Source: Sycon ciliatum (Eukaryota > Porifera > Calcarea > Leucosolenida > Sycettidae). Taken from it: 64,000 nt of DNA. This document shows, in pieces, positions 41,389 through 51,272 of the stretch (positions are counted from its first letter, which is position 1; every line of letters starts with the position of its first letter). Position numbers and translations under genes: made by a program. The stretch covers positions 17,347,680 to 17,411,679 of the forward strand of contig NC_088645.1 of NCBI RefSeq assembly GCF_964019385.1, in the 5' to 3' direction. The notes beneath the pieces are model-generated. The model made no database searches, was not told the DNA's origin, and was given only the letters and a program-made list of their open reading frames with translations.

Positions 41389-44313
41389 GGCAGGACCACG
41401 GTACTGGAACACCGAATTGACACCAAGCAAGCGGCTCCAATTCGCCAGCCGGTGCGCCGCCTACCGCACGCTAAAAGAGAGGAGGCAAGGGAACTGGTGG
41501 ACAAAATGATAGATCAGGGGGTAGTTGAACCCTCCACCAGCCCCTGGGCTTCACCCGTGGTATTAGTCACTAAGAAGGATGGGAGTATTCGCTTTTGTGT
41601 GGATTACCGCCGCTTAAATAGTGTGACTGTGAAGGATCCGTATCCTCTCCCAAGAATCGATGACACCTTGGATTCCTTGGGAGGGGCTGCGTATTTTTCA
41701 ACTCTGGATTTGTGCTCGGGTTATCATCAGATGCCTATGGCCCCAAGGGATAGGGAGAAGACCGCCTTTGCGACCCCAGATGGACACTTTGAGTTCAATG
41801 TACTACCATTCGGGGTGTGTAATGGGCCTAGTTCCTTTCAGCGCATGATGTCCGTAGTGTTAAGTGGCCTTCAATGGAAGATTTTTTTAATTTACATTGA
41901 CGACATCATTGTATTTGGAAGCACGTTCGAGGAGCATTTGCTCCGATTGCAGTTGGTCTTTGACCGCCTCTTGAAGGCAGATTTACGGTTGAAGCCCAGT
42001 AAGTGTTTCTTGTTCCGCACCAGTGTTGAGGTCCTGGGCCACATTGTTACCCGGGAGGGGGTTAGGACCGATCCGGGTAAGATCGAGAAAGTCAGAAACT
42101 GGCCTACCCCTGAAGCAGTTGGTGAAGTGCGTGGTTTCTTGGGATTCTGTGGGTATTATAGGCGGTTTGCCCAAGATTTTGCCACCATTGCCCGCCCCTT
42201 GTACAGCCTGACGAAAACTGGCCAAGTGTTTTTGTGGACTCCTGACTGTGAATCCGCTTTCCTGAATCTGAAGACAGTGTTGACAACCGCCCCAGTACTA
42301 GCTTACCCCAGGTTTGGACAAGATGCATCACCATTTCTGGTAGACGTAGATGCTAGTGGACTAGGATTAGGAGCAGTACTGTCTCAGGTTCAGGAAGGTC
42401 TGGAACGGCCGATAGCGTATGCTAGTCGACTTCTGGCCGATACAGAAACACGGTACGCATCCACGAAAAAGGAATTGTTGGGTTTGGTATGGGCTGTGCG
42501 ACATTTTCGTTGCTACCTGCTTGGTAAACAATTTGTGATTCGTACTGATCATCGTTCTCTAGAACACTTGGCTAACTTCAAAAATCCACCGGCGATTGTG
42601 GCTTGCTGGCTGGAATTTTTGTCTGAATTTGAGTTCACCATATTGTACAGGGCAGGTCGATCGCACGCTAACGCTGATGCATTGTCACGCCGCCCTGACG
42701 CTTCGACGACGCTGTTCGTAGGGGCCGTGAACAACGACGTTGGCAACATCCCCACACCCCTCATCCGCCGTTTCAACTGGCCGTGGTCAAGATGGGAAAC
42801 GGAACAGGAGAAGGACCGAGATCTCGCCCAAGTAGTGTCCTGGCTAGGTATGGACTCTCCGCCTTGCCCACAGGACATGATGGGTAGCAGTCCTGAGGTA
42901 CGTATTTTGTGGAAAAATCATGAAATGCTGGTTCATCATGAGGGGGTGTTGTGCCGTCGTTGGGAGGACCCTTGCCCCGGTAAGCCGTCTATCTTGCAAG
43001 TTGTTGTTCCCCGGCATTTACGTTCATTGGTTTTGCAAGAGTATCATGACCAGGGGGGACATACGGGTTCTACACGCCTGCAGAAGAAACTGACGCAACA
43101 ATTTCACTGGGTAGGCATGAAGAAAGATGTCTTGGATTGGGTTGCAAGTTGTTCTTCCTGTAGCCAGTTGAAGCGTCCCGTTGGCAGAGGGTCTGGCGCT
43201 CCAATGCAGTCTTCCTGGACGGGGTATCCTTTTGAGCGAGTAGCAATGGATTTGATCCCCAATTTGCCGGAGACAGCGGAAGGGAACCGCCATATTTTGG
43301 TTGTAGTTGACTATTTCACTAAATGGGTGGAAGCTTCTCCGCTTTCGAGAATGGATGCTTCCACTATTGCTTTGGTGTTTGTTTATGAGTTTGTGTCACG
43401 TTTTGGTGCTCCTGATCGGTTGCATACCGATCAGGGCAAAAACTTTGATGGCTCTCTGTTTCGCAGTGTTTGCTTTCTGCTTGGCATAGATAAGACCAGG
43501 ACAACTGCGTACCATCCACAGAGTGACGGTCTGGTTGAGAGATTCAACCAGACGCTTGAGCGTGGCCTGGCGCACTATGTCTGCCGGAATCATCGAGATT
43601 GGGACATCAAGTTGCCAGCCTTCTTGATGGGATACCGCTCGACGCCGCAGACTAGTACCGGCTACAGTCCAAGCTATCTGCTCTTTGGTCGGGAGCTATG
43701 CCTACCTCAAGACTTGGCATTTGGATTACCGCCAGGAGCAGCATCCGCAGTAGCGTCCCAGCCGGAATTCGTGAGTGCTCTCCGCCGACGCCTGGAGGAC
43801 GCTCATGCGCAGGTTCGGGAGCACTTGGTCAACGTGCACCGCTATCAAGCGCATATCCGTGATCGTAACGCTAAGGCCGTGACGTTTGCAGCTGGTGATG
43901 CAGTGTGGCTTCTAGTGCCGGCCATTCCGACGGGTACAACCGCCAAGTTTTCTAGACTGTGGCACGGACCGTACCTAGTCGAGGAGAAGCTCTCCGCCGT
44001 CACCTACCGCATCAAGCTGTCTGAGCCCACGGCACGTCGGCTGATAGTGCACGTCAACCGGCTGAAAAGTTGTCATCATCGACCGAGTCGGCTGCAGGAG
44101 GTTCACGAACAAGATGAGTCGGACCCACCGCAGCCCATGGCATCCACCCTGACTCCGTCCTACCAGCCTGATGCCACTGATGCCGCCGCCCGAGACGAGG
44201 AGGACACCGCTCGGGTATCCGACAGTGCTCCGCCAGTTGGCGTGATGGAAAGGCGAACCCCGCGTTCCCGCCATCCACCTCAGCTGTTTGGGAGTCCCGT
44301 CTGGCACGAGTAA
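41389..44313 (+). CDS. Pol, reverse transcriptase, RNase H and integrase
   Basis: Same frame as the protease ORF. RT shows SIRFCVDYRRLN, STLDLCSGYHQMPM, PFGVCNGPSSFQRMM and the catalytic YIDDIIVFG near 41893. RNase H begins VDVDASGLGLGAVLSQ near 42340, with TDHRSLEHL near 42545. Integrase has the HHCC zinc site (HDQGGHTG...CSSCSQLKRP near 43045-43180) and the DDE core: MDLIPNLP (43249), HTDQGKNFD (43424) and YHPQSDGLVERFNQ (43510). A GPYLVEEKL module closes the fold near 43966. No chromodomain follows. No further stop is present to 44313. Confidence 0.93.
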   Translation, partial: GRTTVLEHRIDTKQAAPIRQPVRRLPHAKREEARELVDKMIDQGVVEPSTSPWASPVVLVTKKDGSIRFCVDYRRLNSVTVKDPYPLPRIDDTLDSLGGAAYFSTLDLCSGYHQMPMAPRDREKTAFATPDGHFEFNVLPFGVCNGPSSFQRMMSVVLSGLQWKIFLIYIDDIIVFGSTFEEHLLRLQLVFDRLLKADLRLKPSKCFLFRTSVEVLGHIVTREGVRTDPGKIEKVRNWPTPEAVGEVRGFLGFCGYYRRFAQDFATIARPLYSLTKTGQVFLWTPDCESAFLNLKTVLTTAPVLAYPRFGQDASPFLVDVDASGLGLGAVLSQVQEGLERPIAYASRLLADTETRYASTKKELLGLVWAVRHFRCYLLGKQFVIRTDHRSLEHLANFKNPPAIVACWLEFLSEFEFTILYRAGRSHANADALSRRPDASTTLFVGAVNNDVGNIPTPLIRRFNWPWSRWETEQEKDRDLAQVVSWLGMDSPPCPQDMMGSSPEVRILWKNHEMLVHHEGVLCRRWEDPCPGKPSILQVVVPRHLRSLVLQEYHDQGGHTGSTRLQKKLTQQFHWVGMKKDVLDWVASCSSCSQLKRPVGRGSGAPMQSSWTGYPFERVAMDLIPNLPETAEGNRHILVVVDYFTKWVEASPLSRMDASTIALVFVYEFVSRFGAPDRLHTDQGKNFDGSLFRSVCFLLGIDKTRTTAYHPQSDGLVERFNQTLERGLAHYVCRNHRDWDIKLPAFLMGYRSTPQTSTGYSPSYLLFGRELCLPQDLAFGLPPGAASAVASQPEFVSALRRRLEDAHAQVREHLVNVHRYQAHIRDRNAKAVTFAAGDAVWLLVPAIPTGTTAKFSRLWHGPYLVEEKLSAVTYRIKLSEPTARRLIVHVNRLKSCHHRPSRLQEVHEQDESDPPQPMASTLTPSYQPDATDAAARDEEDTARVSDSAPPVGVMERRTPRSRHPPQLFGSPVWHE

Positions 44314-44499
44314 GGATTTCAGTGGTATTGACTGGATTGGTTGTGGCCAATATTACAGCTAGTCTTTGAACAGTTTTTGATCGGAACTCAAATTGTGACC
44401 TGCACTCGTTTAGTTAAATTGTTAGCCATAATCTTAGTTTAATTTATTACGTTACTTATAATACGAGGACGTGTTCTTTTCCGTGTAAGCGGGGAGATA

Positions 44500-44943
44500 T
44501 GTCGTATCCATACGATTGGCACGTGCCTTTTAGGCCTCTACGGGACAAGTATGCCTTATTTAGTTGTTTTATTATTTATCTATCTCCCGTAAACGGGTTC
44601 ATAATCGTCTTTATTTTATATCTTCACACAAGGCCTGAGGCCTCCCTTATTTGGTCTACGCTGTTATTTCCCCACATGGCTCCCGCTCTTTATGCAACAG
44701 TTCGTACACATATTTATTACGGTGATACGCTATTGCATGCGGGACCAGCAATCTCGTGGCCATGGACTTCCATGGCCGCAACTAGATACTATTGCGATGA
44801 CTTTCCTTCTCTCTCTCTCTCTCTCTCTCGCAACTTCGTCTTTACGGCAAGTCACGACTTTCTTCCCTCTCGTTTTGATAAGTATCGTTTGATATTATGT
44901 CTGACCGCAAGATGTGAGTCTCGATGTGAAAGTATAGGCGTGT

Positions 44944-44988
<45 letters not shown>

Positions 44989-45231
44989 AGTATGTGAATG
45001 CGGGTGCTGTACATGTGAGGGCATGGCGCGGCGAGTGAGTGTGTGTCTAGGTGTGGTGTGACCCGAACATGTCTAAATATGTCTGATGTGCGAGTGTATG
45101 TGGTGTCGGTATGTTTAATAATGTAATTGTAGTTACGGCCACCACTGCACGGCCTGTAATGGGATAGTTGTAGATTAGTCATGTTGGTGCCGCGGCTCCG
45201 GGGCCTAACTCCGGGCCGCCGGACTACGACA
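44500..45231 (+). repeat. 3' LTR of Ty3/gypsy element
   Basis: 732 bp matching the 5' LTR almost base for base. The (CT)n tract is shorter (44809-44829). Followed by the TAAG duplication. The intervening 44314-44499 is untranslated sequence with the polypurine tract. Confidence 0.95.
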
Positions 45232-45235
45232 TAAG

Positions 45236-45620
45236 CACTGGACAACTGATGGAGTAAATTCTTTTTCCAATCGTGCCGCAATTTTCTTTAATACACTACC
45301 TGCCGAGTGGCGCAGACACCACCATTCCTCTACATTTGCAAACCAACTCAGGGATCTTTTTAAAGACCCAGTGGCGTTTAAGAAGTATTTTGACCTTCTT
45401 TTTGGAATCTGTTGAGTTTCTCGATGATCTTGATAGTTCTTGTACTAAGATTGAAGTTGACTTGGTGTTTGATTACTGTACTGCTTGATGTCTGAATTCC
45501 ATTTTTTTCTATTTTTTCTTTTCTTTTCCTTTCCTTTCCACTTATCCCGTTATCGGCCCTCTTAAGAGTTGTGTGTATCACTGTTGAGGCATCCGATGGT
45601 AAATAAAATAAATACTACTA
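45236..45620 (+). pseudogene. APE-type non-LTR ORF2, downstream end and 3' untranslated region
   Basis: Resumes the frame cut at 37262. In that frame it encodes FFNTLPAEWRRHHHS and FANQLRDLFKDP before a stop near 45414. This is typical of the far C-terminus of CR1/L2/Jockey-group ORF2. The 3' region ends with AATAAAATAAATACTACTAC. Confidence 0.65.
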
Positions 45621-46140
45621 CTTGTCTTCCATTTCTTCCTCCGCAGCTGAAGACACAACGTCGCTGCCGTCACTAGCCCCAGACTCAGAATTTATCTCAG
45701 TGACGACTCCTCATCTTCCGACTCTGACGAGTCATCGGCCACTTTGAGCCGCATCGCAGCAGGAGATGACAGCTACGAGTCCGCCTCGCTGTTGACATCG
45801 ATGTCGGAACCAAAGAACGTTTCATCCTCATTCTGAACTTCAGCGGCTACTTCAGCATCCACTCCCCACCAGGCTCGAGTTAGCTGTAGACAATGACTGC
45901 CGTGTGTGCTCTGCGAACAGCTCTGGCGTCCGCAGCCATCGCAACAAGATCAAGGAACACTGGAGTCGCCACTCGACACCACTTCAACTTAAAAATAAAT
46001 TACCTCAAGCAAGGAGTTCAAAAAGTCGTCGCACTGTTCGCAGCGCGATCAAAAAATCGTTGAACGTCACAAATTGACCTTTTTCTTGAAAAAATTACGA
46101 AATCTCTAAGGGTCGTTTTCGCTGATTGTGGCTCATATAC
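45621..46140 (+). other. Unassigned stretch with acidic Ser-rich and Cys/His open frames
   Basis: One frame near 45690-45836 reads DDSSSSDSDESSATLSRI and ends after SEPKNVSSSF. Another near 45872-46074 reads NDCRVCSANSSGVRSHRNKI and ends SLNVTN. Both look protein-like but are in different frames and without recognisable domain. Possibly remains of a gene or DNA transposon. Confidence 0.3.
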
Positions 46141-46385
46141 TTTCTATTTGAAGTATACATACCTGTTAACCCAAAGTTCTGTATACTTTTGGGGATTTCA
46201 GGGGGATTTCCCAGAGTTTTGGGGATTTCAGGGGTGTCGGCCGTTGGGCGGTACAATAGCCGATTGAGTCATCTTTTTCTTTTTTCTTTTTTTCTACAAA
46301 ATCCACATATCTCCAGACACTGGATCTTTCCAAGATTCCTTTTGAGTCTCTCTCCCCTCTCCCGGGGAGACCCACGTGACCAGTT

Positions 46386-48059
46386 TTGGCAGTGAGCAAC
46401 AAGTCCAAGTGTGTGTGGGCATACGAGCATCGTACAAAAATATTTTGTATCTTCGTGGACTTGAGAAAGGCATATGATTCTGTGCCTAGGGCTGCACTGT
46501 ATCGTGCTCTTTCTGTCCTTGGTATTCCTCCGACTCTCCTCAAGGTCATTGAGTCATTTCATGATGGCATGGTGGCGGAGGTGCGTGTGCCTGGAGGTGT
46601 CACGGATGAAATTCGTGTGGAGAACGGCCTGAGGCAGGGGTGTGTAATGGCCCCAATCCTCTTTAACCTCTATCTGGCTCTGGTGGTGGAACGTTGGCGG
46701 TCTGTTCTCGCTGATCGTGACCCAGACATTGGCATCCAATTTCACTATCGCTTGGATGGCCAGTTATTCAACCCAGCACGACGAACCCGTACCTATCAGC
46801 AGACCGCTGTTGTTGATGTTGAGTATGCGGACGATGCAAACTTTGTAGTTGGTTCGCGGGAGCATGCTGTGTTGGCCTTGACGGCGTTCCAGGATGTTTC
46901 TGCTGAATTTGGCCTCACTGTGAGTATACCCAAGACCAAGTTTATGGTGGCTGGTGTTGGTGTTACTTCAGTTGACACTGCTGGCATTCCGCTTCATGGA
47001 CAGGTGGTGGAAAATGTTTCCTCCTTCGTTTATCTGGGTTCTGTCATCACTCCGGATGCGCGTTCTGCGGGAGACGTTTCGAGGCGTTTGTCACTCGCCT
47101 CGCGTGCCTTTGGATCGCTTCAGGATGTGTTTGCTAATCGTGATCTTTCACTCCATGTGAAGCGCCGATTGTATAACGCCTGTGTGATGACAGTGCTACT
47201 GTATGCTTCGGAGTGCTGGTGCCCTTTGCAGGGTGACCTCCGGCGCCTCGATAGTTTCCACCACCAATGCATCCGTAGCATCTTGTGTGTTTCGCGAACA
47301 CAACAGTGGGAGGAACGCATCACCAATGAGCAGCTCCGAGAGATGTGGGGTGATACATCGCTATTGTCCTCCCGGCTTCGGAAGCGGAGGCTTGAATGGC
47401 TTGGCCATGTGGCCCGCATGTCGGATGTTCGTGTGCCCAAGCAGCTGTTGTTTGGCTTCCTACCGTCGCCTCGGCCTGCGTGTGGTCCCCGTCGTCGCTG
47501 GAGGGATTTGATTTCGGCTGATCTTCGGCACATCGGCATTGAACATCTAGCTTGGTATGGGATTGCTCAGGATCGATCTGCCTGGCGGGTGTCTGCCGTT
47601 GGGCCGAGCCTCGGCGGTCCTTCCCATGACCAATCTCAACGGGTGGACTGTCTTATCTGCCACCGTTCGTTTCGTCGGCCAGGTGACAAAGCAAGACACA
47701 AGTGTAGCGCAGAACGAAGTCTCCCCATCCAGGGACAGCGTGGTGCTGTGCAGTGTGGTACATGCAGGAGGTGGTTTCACTCTCGTGGTGGCTTGCGTGT
47801 ACATCATTGTTTGCCCCTGGAACCATCGGAAGCGTCCGCGCCGGCATCACCTATTCCGCTCAACGTCCCAGCTTCTCTCTTGTGTGTGACATGCAATCGG
47901 CAGTTCAAGTCAGTGCCTGGTTTCAGACGTCACAAGTGCGACCGTGGCCATCGAGCAACCAAGTCTGATAGAGCGTCGTATGGTGTTCGCTGTTCTCGCT
48001 GCAGCCGTCAGTTCCGTCGACAGAGTGACCTGAGTCGTCATCTCCGTTTCTGCTCCTGA
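46386..48059 (+). CDS. 5'-truncated non-LTR RT ORF with four C-terminal zinc fingers
   Basis: A 557-codon open frame begins inside RT. It shows IFVDLRKAYDSVPRAALYRA, ENGLRQGCVMAPILFNLYLA, the catalytic YADDANFVV (near 46826) and YLGSVITPDARS. Later come the post-RT blocks CLMTVLLYASECW-like, RRLEWLGHVARM and ACGPRRRWRD, typical of APE-type elements of the RTE/L1 side. After residue 415 come four C-x2-C-x12-H-x(1-4)-C fingers: CLICHRSF...KC, CGTCRRWF...HC, CVTCNRQF...HKC and CSRCSRQFRR...RFC. The N-terminal endonuclease and RT fingers are missing. The 3' end is a (AGT)n tail at 48110-48128. The remaining ORF has no stop. Confidence 0.85.
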   Translation: MAVSNKSKCVWAYEHRTKIFCIFVDLRKAYDSVPRAALYRALSVLGIPPTLLKVIESFHDGMVAEVRVPGGVTDEIRVENGLRQGCVMAPILFNLYLALVVERWRSVLADRDPDIGIQFHYRLDGQLFNPARRTRTYQQTAVVDVEYADDANFVVGSREHAVLALTAFQDVSAEFGLTVSIPKTKFMVAGVGVTSVDTAGIPLHGQVVENVSSFVYLGSVITPDARSAGDVSRRLSLASRAFGSLQDVFANRDLSLHVKRRLYNACVMTVLLYASECWCPLQGDLRRLDSFHHQCIRSILCVSRTQQWEERITNEQLREMWGDTSLLSSRLRKRRLEWLGHVARMSDVRVPKQLLFGFLPSPRPACGPRRRWRDLISADLRHIGIEHLAWYGIAQDRSAWRVSAVGPSLGGPSHDQSQRVDCLICHRSFRRPGDKARHKCSAERSLPIQGQRGAVQCGTCRRWFHSRGGLRVHHCLPLEPSEASAPASPIPLNVPASLLCVTCNRQFKSVPGFRRHKCDRGHRATKSDRASYGVRCSRCSRQFRRQSDLSRHLRFCS

Positions 48060-48120
48060 CAATGACTCTGGCTCCTTTCGGAGTGGTGTGGCCCTTGTGG
48101 CAACCAAGCTACAGTAGTAG

Positions 48121-48182
48121 TAGTAGTGTGTGTGTGTGTGTGTATGTGTGTATGTGTGTGCGTGTAGGGGGGGGGGGGGGGC
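48121..48182. repeat. (TG)n tract and G14 run
   Basis: Microsatellite directly after the (AGT)n tail of the RT element, with poly-G near 48168-48181. Confidence 0.95.
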
Positions 48183-51002
48183 TGGTGGTGAAATTACGTC
48201 CTCCGGGAGCATAGAATTCGTGACTTTTTCACGTGACTATTCTGTGGATAACTCTGCTCGACGAAAGTGTATTATTGGACGGGAAACACTTCAACACACT
48301 CAATGGACATGTATTCAAAAATATGCAAGATCGATTGATGGGAATTGAGTCTCAGTCTAAGTTGGCATTGGTCGATTCATCACTGCTGGCACCAACCAAA
48401 GTGGCAGGTCGATCCATGTATTCTCGTATGTCACGGTGCAGCTTCTCCTCGTCCCAGATCGTCTTCACTCTTACTAGTACTTCAAAGTACATGATATACA
48501 CCAGTGCTAGCCAGTGCAGGCTGTCGTAATAAAACGACTCGTCTGTGTTCCATTCCCGTGCATGGTATATGCATGGTGCGACGGCACAATGACAGATGTC
48601 GCAAATCACGCTGAGTATTACACGTGTTTGTTGGTGATTCCTGGTTAGTCGCTAGCTTTTCCCTACTCGAAGATGTTGCCGCCGCGAAGTCTGGGGTTTT
48701 GTGTTCGTCCTGGCGAAAACAGGGTTTTGATCCGTTGAGGGAGACGAGAAATACAGTGCGAAGACGTATGATCTGTCCGAGAATCGGCGAAGAAGAAAGC
48801 TTCGCAGACGACCCGCCGTGGAAGGGAACAGAATGGAACATATACCAGCCGATGCCTGTCATGGTAGGGATGACTGCTACGAAGTTTTAGCCCCATGCTC
48901 CCCAGCGCTTTTTACCGCCCGACGATAATTACCAAATTTCATCGATTTTCCATATGGATCAAAGCATAGTCTCCTGAATCTTCTCCAGTGGAGCTGAGTC
49001 GGGACGCTACAAAGTTGAGACGCGAAAAAGAGAACATGCAGGAACACACAGGAGCATCACATGCAGCTGCATTCTGCCTCGACCAAGAGAACAACACAAG
49101 CACCACGCGTTCGGAAGACATTTCGAAGAACGCGAGGAACTACATATCTGCGTTCAAAAGCGCCTCTGTAGCTGTACTATACTGTGCAGTATGCATGCAT
49201 GCATGCGCGAAGCACGGGGTCCGCGGATCAACTTCATTCAAAAATCATTGTGCCACACGGGTTGTATCATTTGTGTGCGATCATGGCCTTTCTTTTTGAA
49301 AAACAAAACTGAAGTTTTTCGATCTTCAAATCGCCATACCGTCCTTGTCATGAATCCAAATCAGCTGAAACTTTGCGGGAGGAATGAAAATGCCATGCTG
49401 AATCGATTAGTACCGTTTTCGAAGGGTTTCCTTGAAAAATATAATTAAGCCTGCACTGGCTACCAGTGCCTTCCCTAGCATCTCTCTTCGTAAGTTCCGC
49501 ACTTTCTTTTTTCTTTTTTCCTTTCTATAATTTGCATTTTTGCTCTCGGTCCGTGATTAATTTCACCCTTACTTCATTGTATTGGCCATTTTCATTATGT
49601 GCCATGAAGTGCAGACTGTAAATAAAAATAATAAAATTCTAGGTGGAGACCGCGGTGACGCTGGTACTCATCGCCTCCACTCTCGAGAAAGCCCTGGAAC
49701 GACGACGTGTACAGGAAAAGCCAAACATTTTGCATGTTATCTGCATTCCAGTCGTACCATCACTTCACAACTGCTTAGGGGGGATACACCTGTACTCCTA
49801 TGGGATCAACGAGACATCGGAGTGGAGGCTGCTGAACATGGCGAGATCTTCCAAGTTAAGGACCAGGTATGGGCTCCATGGTAGCAGAAGAATGACTTCG
49901 CTTTTGAACTTGTTAGCTTTGCTATGCCGCGTGAAATGACGAGTGTCACATCTTTGCGTTATGGAGTTTTGACATCTCGCCGACCTGTTCGCACTTTGAC
50001 TCATGTTATGGGGCATGAAGCAGATTTCAAAAAGCTAGCCGCTATCCCTTTCAAACTCTTCTTGCTTCTCAGTGCCATTGTCCTGCTCTTTCTCATTCTG
50101 AACCAAAAACTGTCAACGATGAGCAGTGAGCGCAGTGCTTTTGTTGGCAATGTGCCTGGTGGCCAAAATGGAAAACATCGTCACTTCGCTTGGTTTACAG
50201 CAGGACACATTTGCCTTGCGATTACGGCTGTCTTTCCAGAAAGTGAATTGGCCCAGTATCAGCGAGAATCGACCTTCGGGTGAAAATCATTTTTTGCAGA
50301 AAAGTCATTTTCTGCCATGGCAAAAATACTCTTGCTTTGCTGTGCACATCCAAACAAAAATTAGTTCATTGCAACAATGAAAGCTTTTGATCGTCCTACA
50401 AGTGTAGTAGAAGCGTTCGCTCACGATGACCAACTACCGTCCATCTCTGCCAGATGTCATTGGACTTCCCAGGTAGGAATCGTCGCGTCTGGTAGAGAAC
50501 GAGGACAGTTCTCACAAGATGTTTTTATCGACGCCCAATTCCTATTTAGCGACGAAAAACTCAACTTGATTTAGGTGCTCCGCCAAAGGAGATCTCTGCT
50601 GGTGAAAGTACTTTCTGACATCTGGAAATCCTCGCTGGGGGGATATACTCAAAGAGGAGAAACTAGTGACGTGACGGGAACAGAGGCAGTTGAACTGAAA
50701 TGTACTGGATTAACTCGAGTGTGGTGTGAGAATGTTATGCCTGTGTCATATTCCCTGTGGAATGCACAGACTGAGACTTCAGGTGTAGTTGTAGCCACCC
50801 TCCTGTTCCGGACTTCTGCGGTTTATCAGCAGACTTGGGATAGTGTTCAAGCAGTTTCCATTGCTGTCTGCAGTGATGAGGATCAAGACCATCCATGTTC
50901 TTGCTCTTGCTCATGCTCCATGCTCTTTGCCAGAAGTTGTGCGAGAGTTGTTTTCCAACAAAAACTGGATGGCTGGTTTATTACACTGCCTTTTGTAACA
51001 CA
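48183..51002. other. Probably intronic, no gene recognised
   Basis: A minus-strand frame near 48352-48609 (YYDSLHWLALVYIMYFEVLV) and plus-strand frames near 49643-50283 and 50575-51024 are open, but no domain or splice pattern could be recognised. Not annotated as genes. Confidence 0.4.
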
Positions 51003-51272
51003 TACCGTAGAATCCCACGGATAAGCCCACCCGCGTATAAGCCCATGCCCGCACATAAGCCCAGGGTTTGTTCGAACATCACACAACTTCATCGTACAAG
51101 CCCATGGGCCTAGGTCATACCGAGAGTCCATAAATTATGGACTCTTGGCCACACCATGTACGTAGTACATGCACATTATAGTTTTTTCGTACATTTCAGC
51201 ACAACCATCGGTTGTTTTTGTTTGCACAGTGGTTTTCAGCAATGTACTTCTCACGTCCTTGATGCTTTTTAA

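Larger units (their letters stand above)
37263..45231 (+). mobile_element. Ty3/gypsy LTR retrotransposon, near complete
   Basis: Two long terminal repeats of 768 and 732 bp enclose a leader with an extra ORF, gag, protease, RT-RNase H and integrase. The order RT before integrase defines Ty3/gypsy. A 4-bp duplication TAAG flanks the element (37259-37262 and 45232-45235). A purine-rich tract (AAGCGGGGAGATA, about 44487-44499) precedes the 3' LTR. Pol contains one in-frame stop, so this copy is probably not autonomous. No envelope-like ORF follows integrase. Confidence 0.95.
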
